Program-made: the position numbers and the translations under genes
NCBI GenBank assembly: GCA_052174475.1
Contig: JBQMRO010000049.1
Location: forward strand, 88,571-152,570
Length of the DNA: 64,000 nucleotides
Direction of reading: 5' to 3'
DNA from: Arsenophonus sp052174475
GTDB lineage: Bacteria; Pseudomonadota; Gammaproteobacteria; Enterobacterales; Enterobacteriaceae
The notes under the pieces: generated by a model
Databases searched by the model: none
What the model was told of the DNA's origin: nothing
Seen by the model: the letters and a program-made list of their open reading frames with translations, nothing else
Shown here: positions 1-9,371 of the stretch, one piece after another
Numbering within the stretch: position 1 is the stretch's first letter
Layout: each line of letters begins with the position of its first letter

Positions 1-320
1 GGTTTAGGACCAATAAATATAAAACCAGAGCGCTCCACTTTTTCAGCAAAGTCGGCATTCTCAGAGAGAAACCCATAACCAGGATGAATGGCTTCTGCAG
101 CAGTAATTTCTGCTGCCGAAATGATTGCTGGAATATTAAGATAGCTTTCAGCTAAAGCGGCAGACCCAATACAAACAGTTTCATCAGCAAGTAATACATG
201 CTTTAAGTCACGATCGGCGATAGAATGTACAGCGACGGTTTTTATTTTTAGTTCTTTACAGGCACGTAAAATGCGTAAAGCAATCTCGCCACGGTTGGCG
301 ATAACAATTTTTTTAAGCAT
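1..320 (-). CDS. accC: Biotin carboxylase subunit of acetyl-CoA carboxylase (N-terminal part, cut by window edge)
   Basis: AccC carries out ATP-dependent carboxylation of the biotin on AccB, the first half-reaction of acetyl-CoA carboxylase and the committed step of fatty acid synthesis in the cytosol. About 106 N-terminal residues are visible, starting MLKKIVIANRGEIALRIL, the usual start of the biotin-carboxylase N-terminal domain. The family stretch IHPGYGFLSENADFAE follows near residue 85. The ATP-grasp and C-terminal domains lie beyond position 1. The start ATG (318-320, minus strand) is 11 bp downstream of the accB stop, so the two are almost certainly co-transcribed with aroQ. The reading frame is clean and nothing odd is visible. 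The assignment is secure; whether the rest of the gene is intact cannot be seen. Confidence 0.95.
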   Translation of the reverse strand, partial: MLKKIVIANRGEIALRILRACKELKIKTVAVHSIADRDLKHVLLADETVCIGSAALAESYLNIPAIISAAEITAAEAIHPGYGFLSENADFAEKVERSGFIFIGPK

Positions 321-331
321 AAGATGCCTCG

Positions 332-802
332 TTATTCGATAATAACCAATGGCTCGTCAAATTCAACTGCATCTCCATTTTTCAGAAGGATTGCCTTAAC
401 TACACCCGCTTTATCTGCTTCGATCTGATTCATCATTTTCATAGCTTCGATAATACATAGAGGATCTCCTAGCTTAACTGTTTGACCTACTTCAATAAAT
501 GGTTTTGCTTCTGGATTTACTCCTCGATAAAAGGTACCTACCATTGACGAGCGAATAGTATAACCAGTGATCTCTACTTTTTTCTCGTTTACTGTTTCAT
601 GTAAAACTTGAGAAGGTGCTATGGCGTTTGCTAAAGCCGGTTGTTGCGAGGTTGATGTTGTCATATACTCCTGTATAGTTGGTAAATTTTGTACGATTGC
701 ACGGCTGATACGCACTGATTCTTCACCTTTTGAAATTTCTAGTTCAGAAATGCCAGATTCTTCAACAAGCTCAATCAATTTTTTAATTTTACGAATATCC
801 AT
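332..802 (-). CDS. accB: Biotin carboxyl carrier protein of acetyl-CoA carboxylase
   Basis: AccB carries the covalently bound biotin between the biotin carboxylase (AccC) and the carboxyltransferase (AccAD). The protein is 156 residues, the usual enterobacterial length. It has an N-terminal helical segment (MDIRKIKKLIELVEESGISE), a low-complexity linker at about residues 45-75, and a C-terminal biotinyl domain from about residue 77. The biotinylation motif EAMKM, with the target lysine, is at about residue 122, and the protein ends in EFDEPLVIIE. It lies 33 bp after aroQ and 11 bp before accC, an aroQ-accB-accC order known from Yersinia/Serratia-type genomes. All functional parts are present. 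Retention fits the need for endogenous membrane lipid synthesis. Confidence 0.97.
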   Translation of the reverse strand: MDIRKIKKLIELVEESGISELEISKGEESVRISRAIVQNLPTIQEYMTTSTSQQPALANAIAPSQVLHETVNEKKVEITGYTIRSSMVGTFYRGVNPEAKPFIEVGQTVKLGDPLCIIEAMKMMNQIEADKAGVVKAILLKNGDAVEFDEPLVIIE

Positions 803-835
803 AAGTTAATTCCGTATTTTTATTCTTTATATTTA

Positions 836-1318
836 TTAAATTGGGGATTCATTAATGGTTGCTAATTCTTCAATTCTTAATAAGAATTTAACCGCAGACT
901 CTAATGCAAAAATATAACCATCAGAATGGAAACCACAGATGACGCCGTTTGCTATATCAGAGATATAGGAATGACGTCTGAATGATTCACGTGCATAAAT
1001 ATTAGTAATATGAATTTCATAAAAAGGAGTGTCAACGCTTAATATGGCATCTCGTAATGCCACACTAGTATGCGTTAATGCTGCTGGGTTAATCAATATA
1101 AAGTCGACTTTTCTTTGAACTTTATGGATTTCATTAATAAGCTCATGTTCTGCGTTAGATTGAAAATGACTTAATTTAACTCCTAATTGTTTTGCTTTTT
1201 GGCTCGTTTGGTTAACAATATCCTGAAGTGTAAAATCGCCATAGAATGCTGGCTCTCTTATCCCCAGCATATTTAAATTTGGGCCATTTAGCAGCAAAAT
1301 ATGGAAATTTTTTTCCAT
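836..1318 (-). CDS. aroQ: Type II 3-dehydroquinate dehydratase
   Basis: AroQ dehydrates 3-dehydroquinate to 3-dehydroshikimate in the shikimate pathway to aromatic amino acids, folate and quinones. The 160-residue protein has the type II signatures: LLNGPNLNMLGIREPAFYG near the N-terminus (with the lid arginine and catalytic tyrosine region), NPAALTHTSVALRDAI at about residue 77, and EIHITNIYARESFRRHSY at about residue 101, which includes the catalytic histidine and substrate-binding residues. The length is close to the family's usual value of about 150. It is the first gene of the minus-strand aroQ-accB-accC group. E. coli uses the unrelated type I enzyme AroD instead. Keeping a shikimate gene suggests that aromatic compounds are still made, by the symbiont or for the host; the latter is inference. 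Confidence 0.96.
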   Translation of the reverse strand: MEKNFHILLLNGPNLNMLGIREPAFYGDFTLQDIVNQTSQKAKQLGVKLSHFQSNAEHELINEIHKVQRKVDFILINPAALTHTSVALRDAILSVDTPFYEIHITNIYARESFRRHSYISDIANGVICGFHSDGYIFALESAVKFLLRIEELATINESPI

Positions 1319-3019
1319 TTTGCGGATATCTCTCCCCGATTGATAAATCAGTTATCATAACTTGATGCTAATAAGTTGTCATCTCTTTCTTATAAAGAAT
1401 ATTTATTTAAAAACAAACATAGAAAATATTAATATATAATAGCAATTACAGTAATTATCTAAAATTTTAAAATTTATCTATTTTCAACTGGTTAAAGTAG
1501 ATATTCACGGCCGGTTATTGGTTATTGATTAATTTATCAGCATAATCAATTATTTTTTCTAACAAGATCTCTTCTTGAACTTAATTGATAAAAACTGTTA
1601 AATAAATTGTCTAACCGTTTCTGTATCTGTGAGCGTTTTATTGTTATAATCATAACAGAGTTAATCCTTGTACTCGTATATTACATAAAATATAAGGGAT
1701 CATTATTGCCGATAACATAATATCAGTGTCTAGAACTAAATGCTGCTGCTGTATCTGAATAGCATATTTGTGAAATAATAGTTACTATTATACTGCCTTA
1801 ACAGTATCTGCAGTTCCTGCTCACCCTTTTTTAAATGGTGAGATATTTAGTATATTCTTTATATAGGAGTAGCGATTGTTTAGAACGAACAACCACCTCG
1901 CGCGCTATGGTGAGCGCGGTACAACTATGCTGCTTTTTGCATATTCATGATCTAAATACTGCTTTATACTCTGCGATATGTTAATTTTTAGGAATTCAGC
2001 AAAAATGGATCGGAATAAGTCTCCTAAAAAGCGGAAATTAAGTAAATCAGGAATGTAATACGCGATTTCACGTGTTATTTCACCTGTTTATCCGAAACGC
2101 TTTGATATCCATTCTAAAATTAATGATAATAGGACTGACTGAATTTTATGATACTCAAAAAGATGGTGCACAATAATACATCCGGACTCTCGGTTTTCAA
2201 TTTTTATAGGAATATAAGTATTATCCTCCTCTAGTCACGATTAGCCGGGGTTTTGAGCAACAACCCAAACAAAAGTCAATGACTCTAGATATAACTTTGT
2301 ATTGATGGGTATAATTGAAGCATGTTTTTCAATAAATTCATTCCTTATAGAGATAAGGATAATTCTCGCCTTCTTTACTCCTAAAATAAATACAATGATA
2401 GCTGGGCCGATAGTCCTTATAAATGCAGACAGAATGACAATTCTGTTGCTCTGACAAAAAATACAAAAGTAATTTACTTAGATGTATCTCATCTTATACT
2501 AACTGAACTTGTTTTCAGCATTGACGAAAACTGGAATAATTTTTTTGAAAACCACGATAAAAGTATAAAATTATGTAACCCCGTCTATCTGTTAAGCTTA
2601 TGCTTGTCTCTAGCACTTGTGTAATAGGAGTTTATCTGGTCTTGCTATTTCTGCACATCTCCTAAATGTTTACACTATTATTTTTTCATAGCTACAAGAA
2701 AATTTTGTACTTCATGTGACTTCAAAGTTATCAAGCAGTGAGTTATCACTATAAATTTATATTTACTCAATTGCAACTAGCAACACATTACTTTCACTAT
2801 ATCTCATCTTATATGGCCTATTTTAAAAAATAACTGGTTTTTATATACTAAATTCTCTATATGGCGTCGCCATACAAGCTTATATTACAGTGGGCACGTA
2901 AAACAAGATATTAAGATTGCTATCTTGCATGCCTTACACACTTATGCTTGATAACTTAATCAATATTGGCATATTTATATCTTTGTTACACGTAGTAGTC
3001 TGGATATTAAACATGCTAT

Positions 3020-3766
3020 ATGAGGTTGATATGTTCTTTAAAAATAGTGATAGGAAGCAATCTAGCGAGGCGCTATCATCCAGCTAATGCATTACAGATA
3101 TGACCTAATAAATCCCAGATTTCTTACTTTTTTTTGCATATCCTCGCCAGAAAACTATGGCAACGCACCCTGAAAGCTACAGTCCAGATGTTACTGGAAA
3201 GTGCATTTCGCTAAAAAGCAAAAATGGTGTAGCATAACTAAATACCTCTAGCGCTATACCTTAAACGTGACTCAGTATCCGCGTCAAAATTTTGACATTA
3301 CCAAATTGGAAGAGGTGTTGTACACCATTACTATAACCATAAGACTAAGCAATACTAGCAGTAGATCATGAAGTAGGAAAAGATGATTTGCCGCTATATG
3401 AAAATTATATTTTAGTAAGGCATTTTAAGACGCTACGTTACTATAGTTGCTTGTTAAATCGTAAACAAGGTACGCCTTATACCGAAGGTATAAAGGCGCT
3501 TAAGCTGATAGTTCATAAAAAACAGGAAAAAAACCTGGATTCTCCGTTCTGATAAAATATTTCTGCTCACAGATTAATACAAATGCATTCTATGCGCCTG
3601 GGTATACCAGGTACTTTTTATCAATACTCATCTTGTTAAAACAGGCAAAAACAAAATTATTAGCAATATATAATTCATAAAATAGAAAAAACAATAATTA
3701 TTAAGATATTACACCTAGGGTTAATATTTCTAAATTAGTTCATTAGGTCAAAGAATACAGACTTTG
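3020..3766 (+). repeat. Unidentified dispersed repeat, copy 1
   Basis: This stretch matches two others in the window in inverted orientation (25938-26680 and 37242-38020). Shared landmarks are a segment near 3055 (AATCTAGCGAGGCGCT), a segment near 3200 (CATTTCGCTAAAAAGC), a segment near 3420 (GCATTTTAAGACGCTACG), and the end near 3755 (ATTAGGTCAAAGAATAC). The copies differ by many substitutions and small indels, so they are old. Translation in this orientation shows short open stretches such as LLNRKQGTPYTEGIKALKL, all broken by stops. I do not recognise the protein. A decayed transposon is the likeliest explanation because the copies sit among other mobile-element relics. Boundaries are approximate. 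Confidence 0.6.
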
Positions 3767-4325
3767 ATAAAATCTTAACTTACAATAAATTCATAATAAA
3801 CCGATTTAATCCCTTTCACAATAATGGATGAGTCCTGTCTCTCTCTTAAAGAGAGACAACTTCCTAACCATTAATTATCTTTAAATAATCAATATTATTA
3901 CCTCTAGCAGTTACTGCTCTGTGACGGAATAAACAAATTTATCAAAAATTGTATTGCGGTACTACACACCTACGCCACTATAAGATCTTGTCACAAGAAT
4001 ATAATCTTTATCAAAGATTACTTCTTTTTCTTATAAAATCATTATACAGAGCATGGTATAAACCATCGGTGTCGATTATCATTGTTTTACACATCGTCCA
4101 TTTTATCAGAAACAACCGTTAACTATTTGTCTCTAGTGCTCGCGCTTATTTTTCTTAATCCTCTCAATAGTTTTCATCAACACTCCACAACCGGTTAATA
4201 ACCCTTATTGGCCGAGTTGAAATTTTATATCTGTTAAAGACTTACGATACTTGAAAATCGATAGCTATTCACCATCGGGAACTAGCGGGTAATTTTCCTT
4301 TACCGATAGTAACTAACTATCTTTA

Positions 4326-4348
4326 TAGTTTAGTTTAGTTTAGTTTAG
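4326..4348. repeat. Pentanucleotide microsatellite (TAGTT)
   Basis: About 4.6 tandem copies of TAGTT in non-coding AT-rich DNA. No function is apparent. It is one of several short tandem repeats in the window's deserts. Confidence 0.9.
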
Positions 4349-4692
4349 AGTAATAAATATATACAGTAAAGTTTACATAAGCTAAAAGTATGTTATAGAT
4401 CAATTTTATACTAGCTTTTAATACTTTACTTTCTTGTGCTAAATAATAGCAAAATAGAAAATTATTCATAATTTATGGCCTTTAAATTTGCATAAGAATG
4501 CTTAAAAAAATTATTTTTTGTTATTTGGAGGACATAAAATCTCAATAATAAATAAAATTTTTATATTTTTATTAGCAATAAAAATGTTATTATCAATCAA
4601 AATAATAACTTATTTTAAAAGTAAAAATCGTTTATAAAAAACGTATAACATTCTATGTTACTACATTTAAATTGTTTTTATTGCTATTTATT

Positions 4693-5823
4693 TTGTCCCG
4701 ATTATTATGTAGAGTCTTGTTGGTACCACTATTCATACTCAGATAACTACTGAGAGATATTATTAAGGAAAAATATTATTATGATTACCTATAATCATTA
4801 AGTAATTACAAAACCTAAAATTAGAGCTGTTTTCACTACTTTCAAGATAGCAAAGAGCCTACATCTACTTCAGCTAAGTGTTATGTGGTATTCTACCTTA
4901 TCGTTACTGGCGAATAAAACGAGATGATATTTATGATTATAGCCATATTCCCCATCGTTTGTCGACGGGGGGGAACACTACTCATCAACTCAGGAAGTCG
5001 TAGCTCTTTCCATAAGAAAAACGTTTTTCTCTCTCGACGAATTTGCTGGAAGTCGTACGCAAATTTCTGAACTCTATTGTCTTGTATCTTAATCTAGGAT
5101 AGGATTACTGTTTACTCAGGCACCTGAGTGTGTAAATTTTCATGAAATGATACTAAAAGTGCCAAAGGCAAAGCGTAAAACTCTTAAAGCTTATGAGCCT
5201 AGAATTCCATACCTGCACGTAAATGTAATTATCTTCCACAAATGCTAAACGGAGCTTCACGACGTATACCTTTCGTAGGTATAGTATAGATCATTACACT
5301 CGATGGGTTTTATTTGTTTTTACAAGGCTGAGAATGTGCTCAATGCTCGACGCTTCTTACTTGATCTTAATCAAGTATGTCCATAGCTATTCATCGGGTA
5401 CTTCCACAATGGTAAATAATTTACAGCGATTTTTTTGTCTGCAAAAACATTCAGAAACCGGAAAACAGAAATTCGTCTGCTTATCTGCAGAGCTTGGTAT
5501 AAAATGCTAATTCTTAAGCCCGCCGATGTCATCCTAAAGTAGGAATGGTATGGTCGAGAGATTTAATCCGCATGCAGAAGAGGAGCTTCAAAGCTTTCAC
5601 TTCTATTCTAATGAATAGTTTAAAATTACTCTGCATTTATATGTTTAGTTGCAAAATTAAGAATTATCCAATTAGTATTTGGAGTAACATTCAATTGCAG
5701 TCTATGAAAGATTCATTCAAAATTAAAGTTGAATTATTCAAAAAAACTACATTATCTCTTATAAGTGAGATAAATCATATATCAATTAATAATTTTATAG
5801 CGTCATATAAACTTATACAATAG
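4693..5823 (+). mobile_element. IS481-family insertion sequence relic
   Basis: Degenerate translation on the plus strand resembles an IS481-type DDE transposase. A segment near 5195-5240 (YEPRIPYLHVNV) corresponds to the catalytic-core start. A segment near 5300 (SMGFICFYKAENVLNARRFL) and the C-terminal region (MVWSRDLIRMQKRSFKAF, 5550 onward, then VELFKKTTL) follow. Several frameshifts and stops break it; the last 92 codons, from 5545, happen to be open. The left end near 4693 (TCCCGATTATTATGTAGAG) matches the left ends of the relics at 42049 and 59347. It lies 257 bp upstream of mreB, where csrD would be expected. It is not functional. Confidence 0.75.
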
Positions 5824-6080
5824 TATTTTTACTATAAAATAGTTAATTTTATTGTTTAAAATATTTTTATTAAATATAGTAAGTGTTTTTAATAATGGTA
5901 TTATATATTTTATACTTTATTTATTTATAGAAATAAGCAGTAATAATCTGATTTTTGTATCATAAAAAATTGGCCACTTTTTATTGAAACGATTTAATTA
6001 ACTCCTTGTCGTTACTTCATATGGTTGGTAAAGTAGTTTGATTTTCATTCGTTTCTAGCTTGTAGGATTATTCTTTTGTT

Positions 6081-7124
6081 ATGTTTAAAAAAATTCGTGG
6101 CATGTTTTCCAACGACCTGTCTATTGATTTAGGTACCGCCAATACTCTAATCTATGTAAAAGGACAAGGTATTGTGTTAGACGAACCATCAGTTGTCGCT
6201 ATTCGTCAAGATCGCGCAGGCTCACCTAAGAGCGTTGCTGCAGTAGGTCATGAAGCAAAACAGATGCTAGGCCGGACCCCAGGTAATATCGCGGCTATTC
6301 GTCCAATGAAAGATGGCGTGATTGCTGATTTTTATGTTACTGAAAAAATGTTACAGTATTTTATCAAACAAGTTCATAGCAATAGCTTCATGCGCCCAAG
6401 TCCACGTGTATTAGTTTGTGTGCCTGTTGGTGCAACCCAGGTAGAGCGTCGAGCGATCCGAGAATCAGCACTTAGTGCTGGAGCTCGCGAGGTTTTTTTA
6501 ATTGAAGAGCCAATGTCGGCTGCAATTGGTGCTGGTTTGCCTGTTTCTGAAGCAACGGGTTCAATGGTGGTTGATATTGGTGGTGGAACGACAGAAGTTG
6601 CTGTTATTTCACTGAATGGCGTTGTTTATTCATCATCGGTACGCATCGGTGGTGATCGGTTTGATGAAGCGATTATCAATTATGTTCGTCGTAATTATGG
6701 TTCACTAATTGGTGAAGCAACTGCTGAGCGAATTAAACATGAAATCGGTTCGGCATACTCTACAGATCAAGTGTACGAAATTGAAGTGCGCGGCCGTAAT
6801 TTAGCTGAAGGTGTACCTCGTGGTTTTACCCTTAATTCGAATGAGATTCTTGAGGCGTTGCAAGAACCTCTAACTGGTATTGTTAGTGCTGTTATGTTAG
6901 CATTGGAGCAATGTCCACCAGAATTAGCTTCTGATATTTCTGAACGAGGTATGGTATTAACTGGTGGTGGTGCGTTATTACGTAATCTAGATCGCCTATT
7001 AATGGAAGAAACAGGTATTCCCGTTATTCTTGCTGAAGATCCTCTAACTTGTGTTGCACGTGGTGGCGGTAAAGCATTGGAAATGATTGATATGCATGGC
7101 GGTGATCTGTTTAGTGATGACTAG
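6081..7124 (+). CDS. mreB: Rod-shape actin homologue MreB
   Basis: MreB forms ATP-dependent filaments under the inner membrane and directs the elongasome that inserts lateral-wall peptidoglycan. The 347 residues match the enterobacterial length exactly. The start MFKKIRGMFSNDLSIDLGTA contains the membrane-binding amphipathic N-terminus and the phosphate-1 loop (DLGTANTLIY). VVDIGGGTTEVAV near residue 164 is the phosphate-2 loop, and GMVLTGGGALLRNLD near residue 290 is the adenosine-binding motif. It is followed by mreC (102 bp) and a damaged mreD. RodZ (48686-49717) and EnvC (12921-14210) are its functional partners in this window. The penicillin-binding protein and RodA genes usually found near ybeD are not visible here. 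Confidence 0.98.
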   Translation: MFKKIRGMFSNDLSIDLGTANTLIYVKGQGIVLDEPSVVAIRQDRAGSPKSVAAVGHEAKQMLGRTPGNIAAIRPMKDGVIADFYVTEKMLQYFIKQVHSNSFMRPSPRVLVCVPVGATQVERRAIRESALSAGAREVFLIEEPMSAAIGAGLPVSEATGSMVVDIGGGTTEVAVISLNGVVYSSSVRIGGDRFDEAIINYVRRNYGSLIGEATAERIKHEIGSAYSTDQVYEIEVRGRNLAEGVPRGFTLNSNEILEALQEPLTGIVSAVMLALEQCPPELASDISERGMVLTGGGALLRNLDRLLMEETGIPVILAEDPLTCVARGGGKALEMIDMHGGDLFSDD

Positions 7125-7226
7125 AGTTAGCCAATAGAAGAAAAAAAACTTAAGGATGGCGCTCCTGCTTATTTTAAGCAAAGCAATGTTAATATTTGAT
7201 GTTTATTTATTTTATTAAAAAAAATC

Positions 7227-8153
7227 ATGAAACCGATTTTTAGTCAAGGGCCATCCATACAATCACGTATTATGATTGCGATCGTTATTGCAATTGTATT
7301 GATTACATTTGATCGTCAATTTTATTTTTTTAATAAAATACGTAGTTATTTAGATACGGCTGTTAGTCCTTTTTATTTTTTAGCAAATAGTCCGCGAGAA
7401 CTGCTTAATAATATTTCAGATGCATTAGCAAGAAGAGATCAACTTCTTTTTGAAAATAAAGAATTGAAGAAAGAGATTTTAATAAAAAAAGCAAATAATT
7501 TATTACTTGGACAACTTAAACAAGAAAATACTAGATTACGTGAGCTCTTGGGTTCACCTCTACGTCAGGATGAAAACATGATGGTTACTCAAGTGCTTTC
7601 TGGTGCAAATACACCTTATCGTGATCAAATTGTGATTGATAAAGGTTTACATGACGGTGTTTATGAAGGCCAGCCTGTTATTAATGATAAAGGTGTTGTT
7701 GGGCAGGTTATCGCAGTTAGCCAGTTTAATAGCCGTGTTTTATTGATTTGTGATGCAAAACATGCATTACCTATACAAGTATTACGTAATAATATTCGGG
7801 TTATTGCGGTGGGTACAGGATGCAATAATAATCTTCAACTTGAACCTTTAGCAGATAATATTGATGTACGTATTGGTGATATGATAGTTACTTCTGGTTT
7901 AGGTAGACGTTTTCCTGAAGGTTATCCAGTTGCTATTATTTCTTCCGTAAAATATGATACCAAGCGCGCTTATACGATTATCCATGCACGACCTAGTGCA
8001 GATTTACAAAATCTACGCTATCTCTTATTATTATGGAAGAACTCTAGTGATTCTTCTTATCCTTTATCTTCATCAGAAGTATATAATGCAGCAAATGAGC
8101 GTTTAATGAAAATTAAACCACAAGTATTTCCTAATCAAAATGAGATTCAATGA
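7227..8153 (+). CDS. mreC: Rod-shape-determining protein MreC (short C-terminal tail)
   Basis: MreC is a bitopic inner-membrane protein whose periplasmic coiled coil and beta domain link MreB to the cell-wall synthases. Visible parts are a short cytoplasmic start (MKPIFSQGPSIQSR), a transmembrane helix at about residues 15-33, a coiled coil at about 70-105 ending in LRELLGSPLRQDE, and a beta-rich periplasmic domain with VIDKGLHDGVYEGQPVI and VTSGLGRRFPEGYPVAI. It is 308 residues; the E. coli protein is about 60 longer, and what is missing is the proline-rich, poorly conserved tail. The stop is TGA, which matters for reading mreD. No good Shine-Dalgarno sequence precedes the ATG. Confidence 0.96.
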   Translation: MKPIFSQGPSIQSRIMIAIVIAIVLITFDRQFYFFNKIRSYLDTAVSPFYFLANSPRELLNNISDALARRDQLLFENKELKKEILIKKANNLLLGQLKQENTRLRELLGSPLRQDENMMVTQVLSGANTPYRDQIVIDKGLHDGVYEGQPVINDKGVVGQVIAVSQFNSRVLLICDAKHALPIQVLRNNIRVIAVGTGCNNNLQLEPLADNIDVRIGDMIVTSGLGRRFPEGYPVAIISSVKYDTKRAYTIIHARPSADLQNLRYLLLLWKNSSDSSYPLSSSEVYNAANERLMKIKPQVFPNQNEIQ

Positions 8154-8258
8154 CCGTAATTTACCATAAACAAAAATAAAAAATATAGAGCAACCTTCTT
8201 TGGTCGTTCAGTACGAATATTTCTGCTGTGAAATCAAGATAACTAAAGGAAACATATA

Positions 8259-8747
8259 ATGAATCATCACCGTGCTAATAGGCAGTGAATTATTTTCCTG
8301 TCCTTTTTAATTGCAATAATCCTAGAACAAGTACCCTGGCCTGATCAATTTAGTTATTATCGGCCAACATGGTTAGCATTAACTTTAATTTATTGGGTTA
8401 TGGCTTTACCACATCGAGTTAGCGTAGGCACCGGATTTTTTTTTGGTATCTTAATGGATTTAATCCAAGGTTCAGCTCTTGGGGTACATGCATTAGCTTA
8501 TAGTATACTTTGTTATTTAGCATCATATAAACATCAGCTTCTTCGTAATATGCCACTGTGGCAGCAATCCCTTTTTATTGCTGGATTATCAGTAGTTATG
8601 AACTTTACGATATTCTGGACTGAGTTTCTTTCTTCTCTTGTATTATTTCATCCAGAATTATTCTGGAACTGTTTAATTAATGCCATCTTATGGCCTTGGA
8701 TGTTTTTATTGTTACGCAAAGTTCGACGCAAGTTTTTAGTTCGTTAA
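8259..8747 (+). pseudogene. mreD: Rod-shape protein MreD interrupted by in-frame TGA at codon 10
   Basis: MreD is a small polytopic inner-membrane partner of MreC. Read from ATG 8259, which follows an AAAGGA ribosome-binding site at 8245-8250, the frame gives MNHHRANRQ, then TGA at 8286-8288, then IIFLSFLIAIILEQVPWPD and on to the stop at 8745-8747 in the same frame. The total would be 162 codons, the normal family length, and everything after the TGA is well conserved (ALPHRVSVGTGF, WPWMFLLLRKVRRKF). The TGA replaces a tryptophan codon in E. coli. The next in-frame ATG is at 8400, leaving 115 residues without the first membrane helix. The possibilities are a young pseudogene, translational read-through, restart at a non-ATG codon, or a sequencing error. 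Confidence 0.85.
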
Positions 8748-8789
8748 AAACGAACAGTTAATTGTCTATTTTCTCTGAGAGCTTTCTAT

Positions 8790-9355
8790 TTTCAATAGAA
8801 TTTATTTAGGTCAGTTTTATCAAAAGGTCTAAGTTAACTGAATAGTTAGAATGATTCTTTGACATTATTATCTCTGATATATCTAAATAATTGTATAAAG
8901 GAGAAATACCAAGTGTATATATTATTCACTTAACATGTAAAAAATCTTAAAAGAAATATTGATATGACAGCAAAACCTATCCAAGGATAGGTTCGTATTA
9001 TTATTGTTGTAAACAACTAAAAATAGAAAGGTAATCTTAAAGATAAAAATCATCATGTTATGCATATATTTCGACAACTTTCAGATAAAACACAACAAGT
9101 TATGACTGGAATTGCGTTCTCAGATAAGCAAAAGACATTATATGATTTAATTGTTACTAAAGTGGTGTGGGACATTTGATAAATAAAAAATAAATCAATA
9201 GATCTTATCGAGTGAACCGATGAAAAAAGCGAAATTTTATGCTATCCAGGATAAACATGATTATTTTGTTAAGCAGATTATCATAAGATTACGTCGCAGG
9301 TAGGATTGCTGTTAGTTGAAATAGATAAATTATTGACTAAGTTTCTAACATTAAA
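8790..9355 (+). pseudogene. yhdE: Relic of yhdE (Maf-like nucleotide pyrophosphatase)
   Basis: In E. coli yhdE follows mreD directly, and decayed fragments in the right order occur here. Near 8820, KRSKLTE...FFDIIISDIS aligns with the N-terminal PRRQELLAQLGVTFERIVTG. Near 8970, DSKTYPRIGSYY aligns with QTAKDLPVLGADT. At 9061, MHIFRQLSDKTQQVMTGIAF is the conserved LRKLSGQTHQVMTAVAL segment. Near 9240, YAIQDKHDYFVKQI corresponds to AYGIQGLGGCFVRKI. Many stops and frame changes separate them. YhdE belongs to the Maf family, which hydrolyses non-canonical or UTP/dTTP-type nucleotides. Ends are approximate. Confidence 0.8.
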
Positions 9356-9371
9356 TAATAGGAAGGAAGCT

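Larger units (their letters stand above)
1319..4690. other. Gene desert between aroQ and the first IS481 relic
   Basis: In related enterobacteria this interval between aroQ and mreB carries csrD, msrP/msrQ and acuI. I tried short stretches against remembered CsrD, MsrP and MsrQ sequences and found no convincing remnant. There are stop codons in every frame and no open frame of note. The interval holds one copy of the unidentified repeat (3020-3766), a short pentanucleotide microsatellite (4326-4348), and a stretch around 1940-1995 that resembles 26740-26800. The last 300 bp are very AT-rich. Confidence 0.6.

Noticed and set aside
3838..3860. Hairpin with GTCTCTCT/AGAGAGAC arms as a terminator
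   Set aside because: Short low-complexity arms and no gene nearby; probably chance.
5545..5823. A 92-codon open frame upstream of mreB as an independent gene
   Set aside because: Its sequence is the C-terminal piece of the IS481-type transposase relic.
8286..8288. UGA recoded as tryptophan throughout the genome, suggested by the mreD TGA
   Set aside because: TGG encodes tryptophan in the intact genes, TGA is the natural stop of mreC at its conserved C-terminus, and no other intact gene contains an internal TGA.
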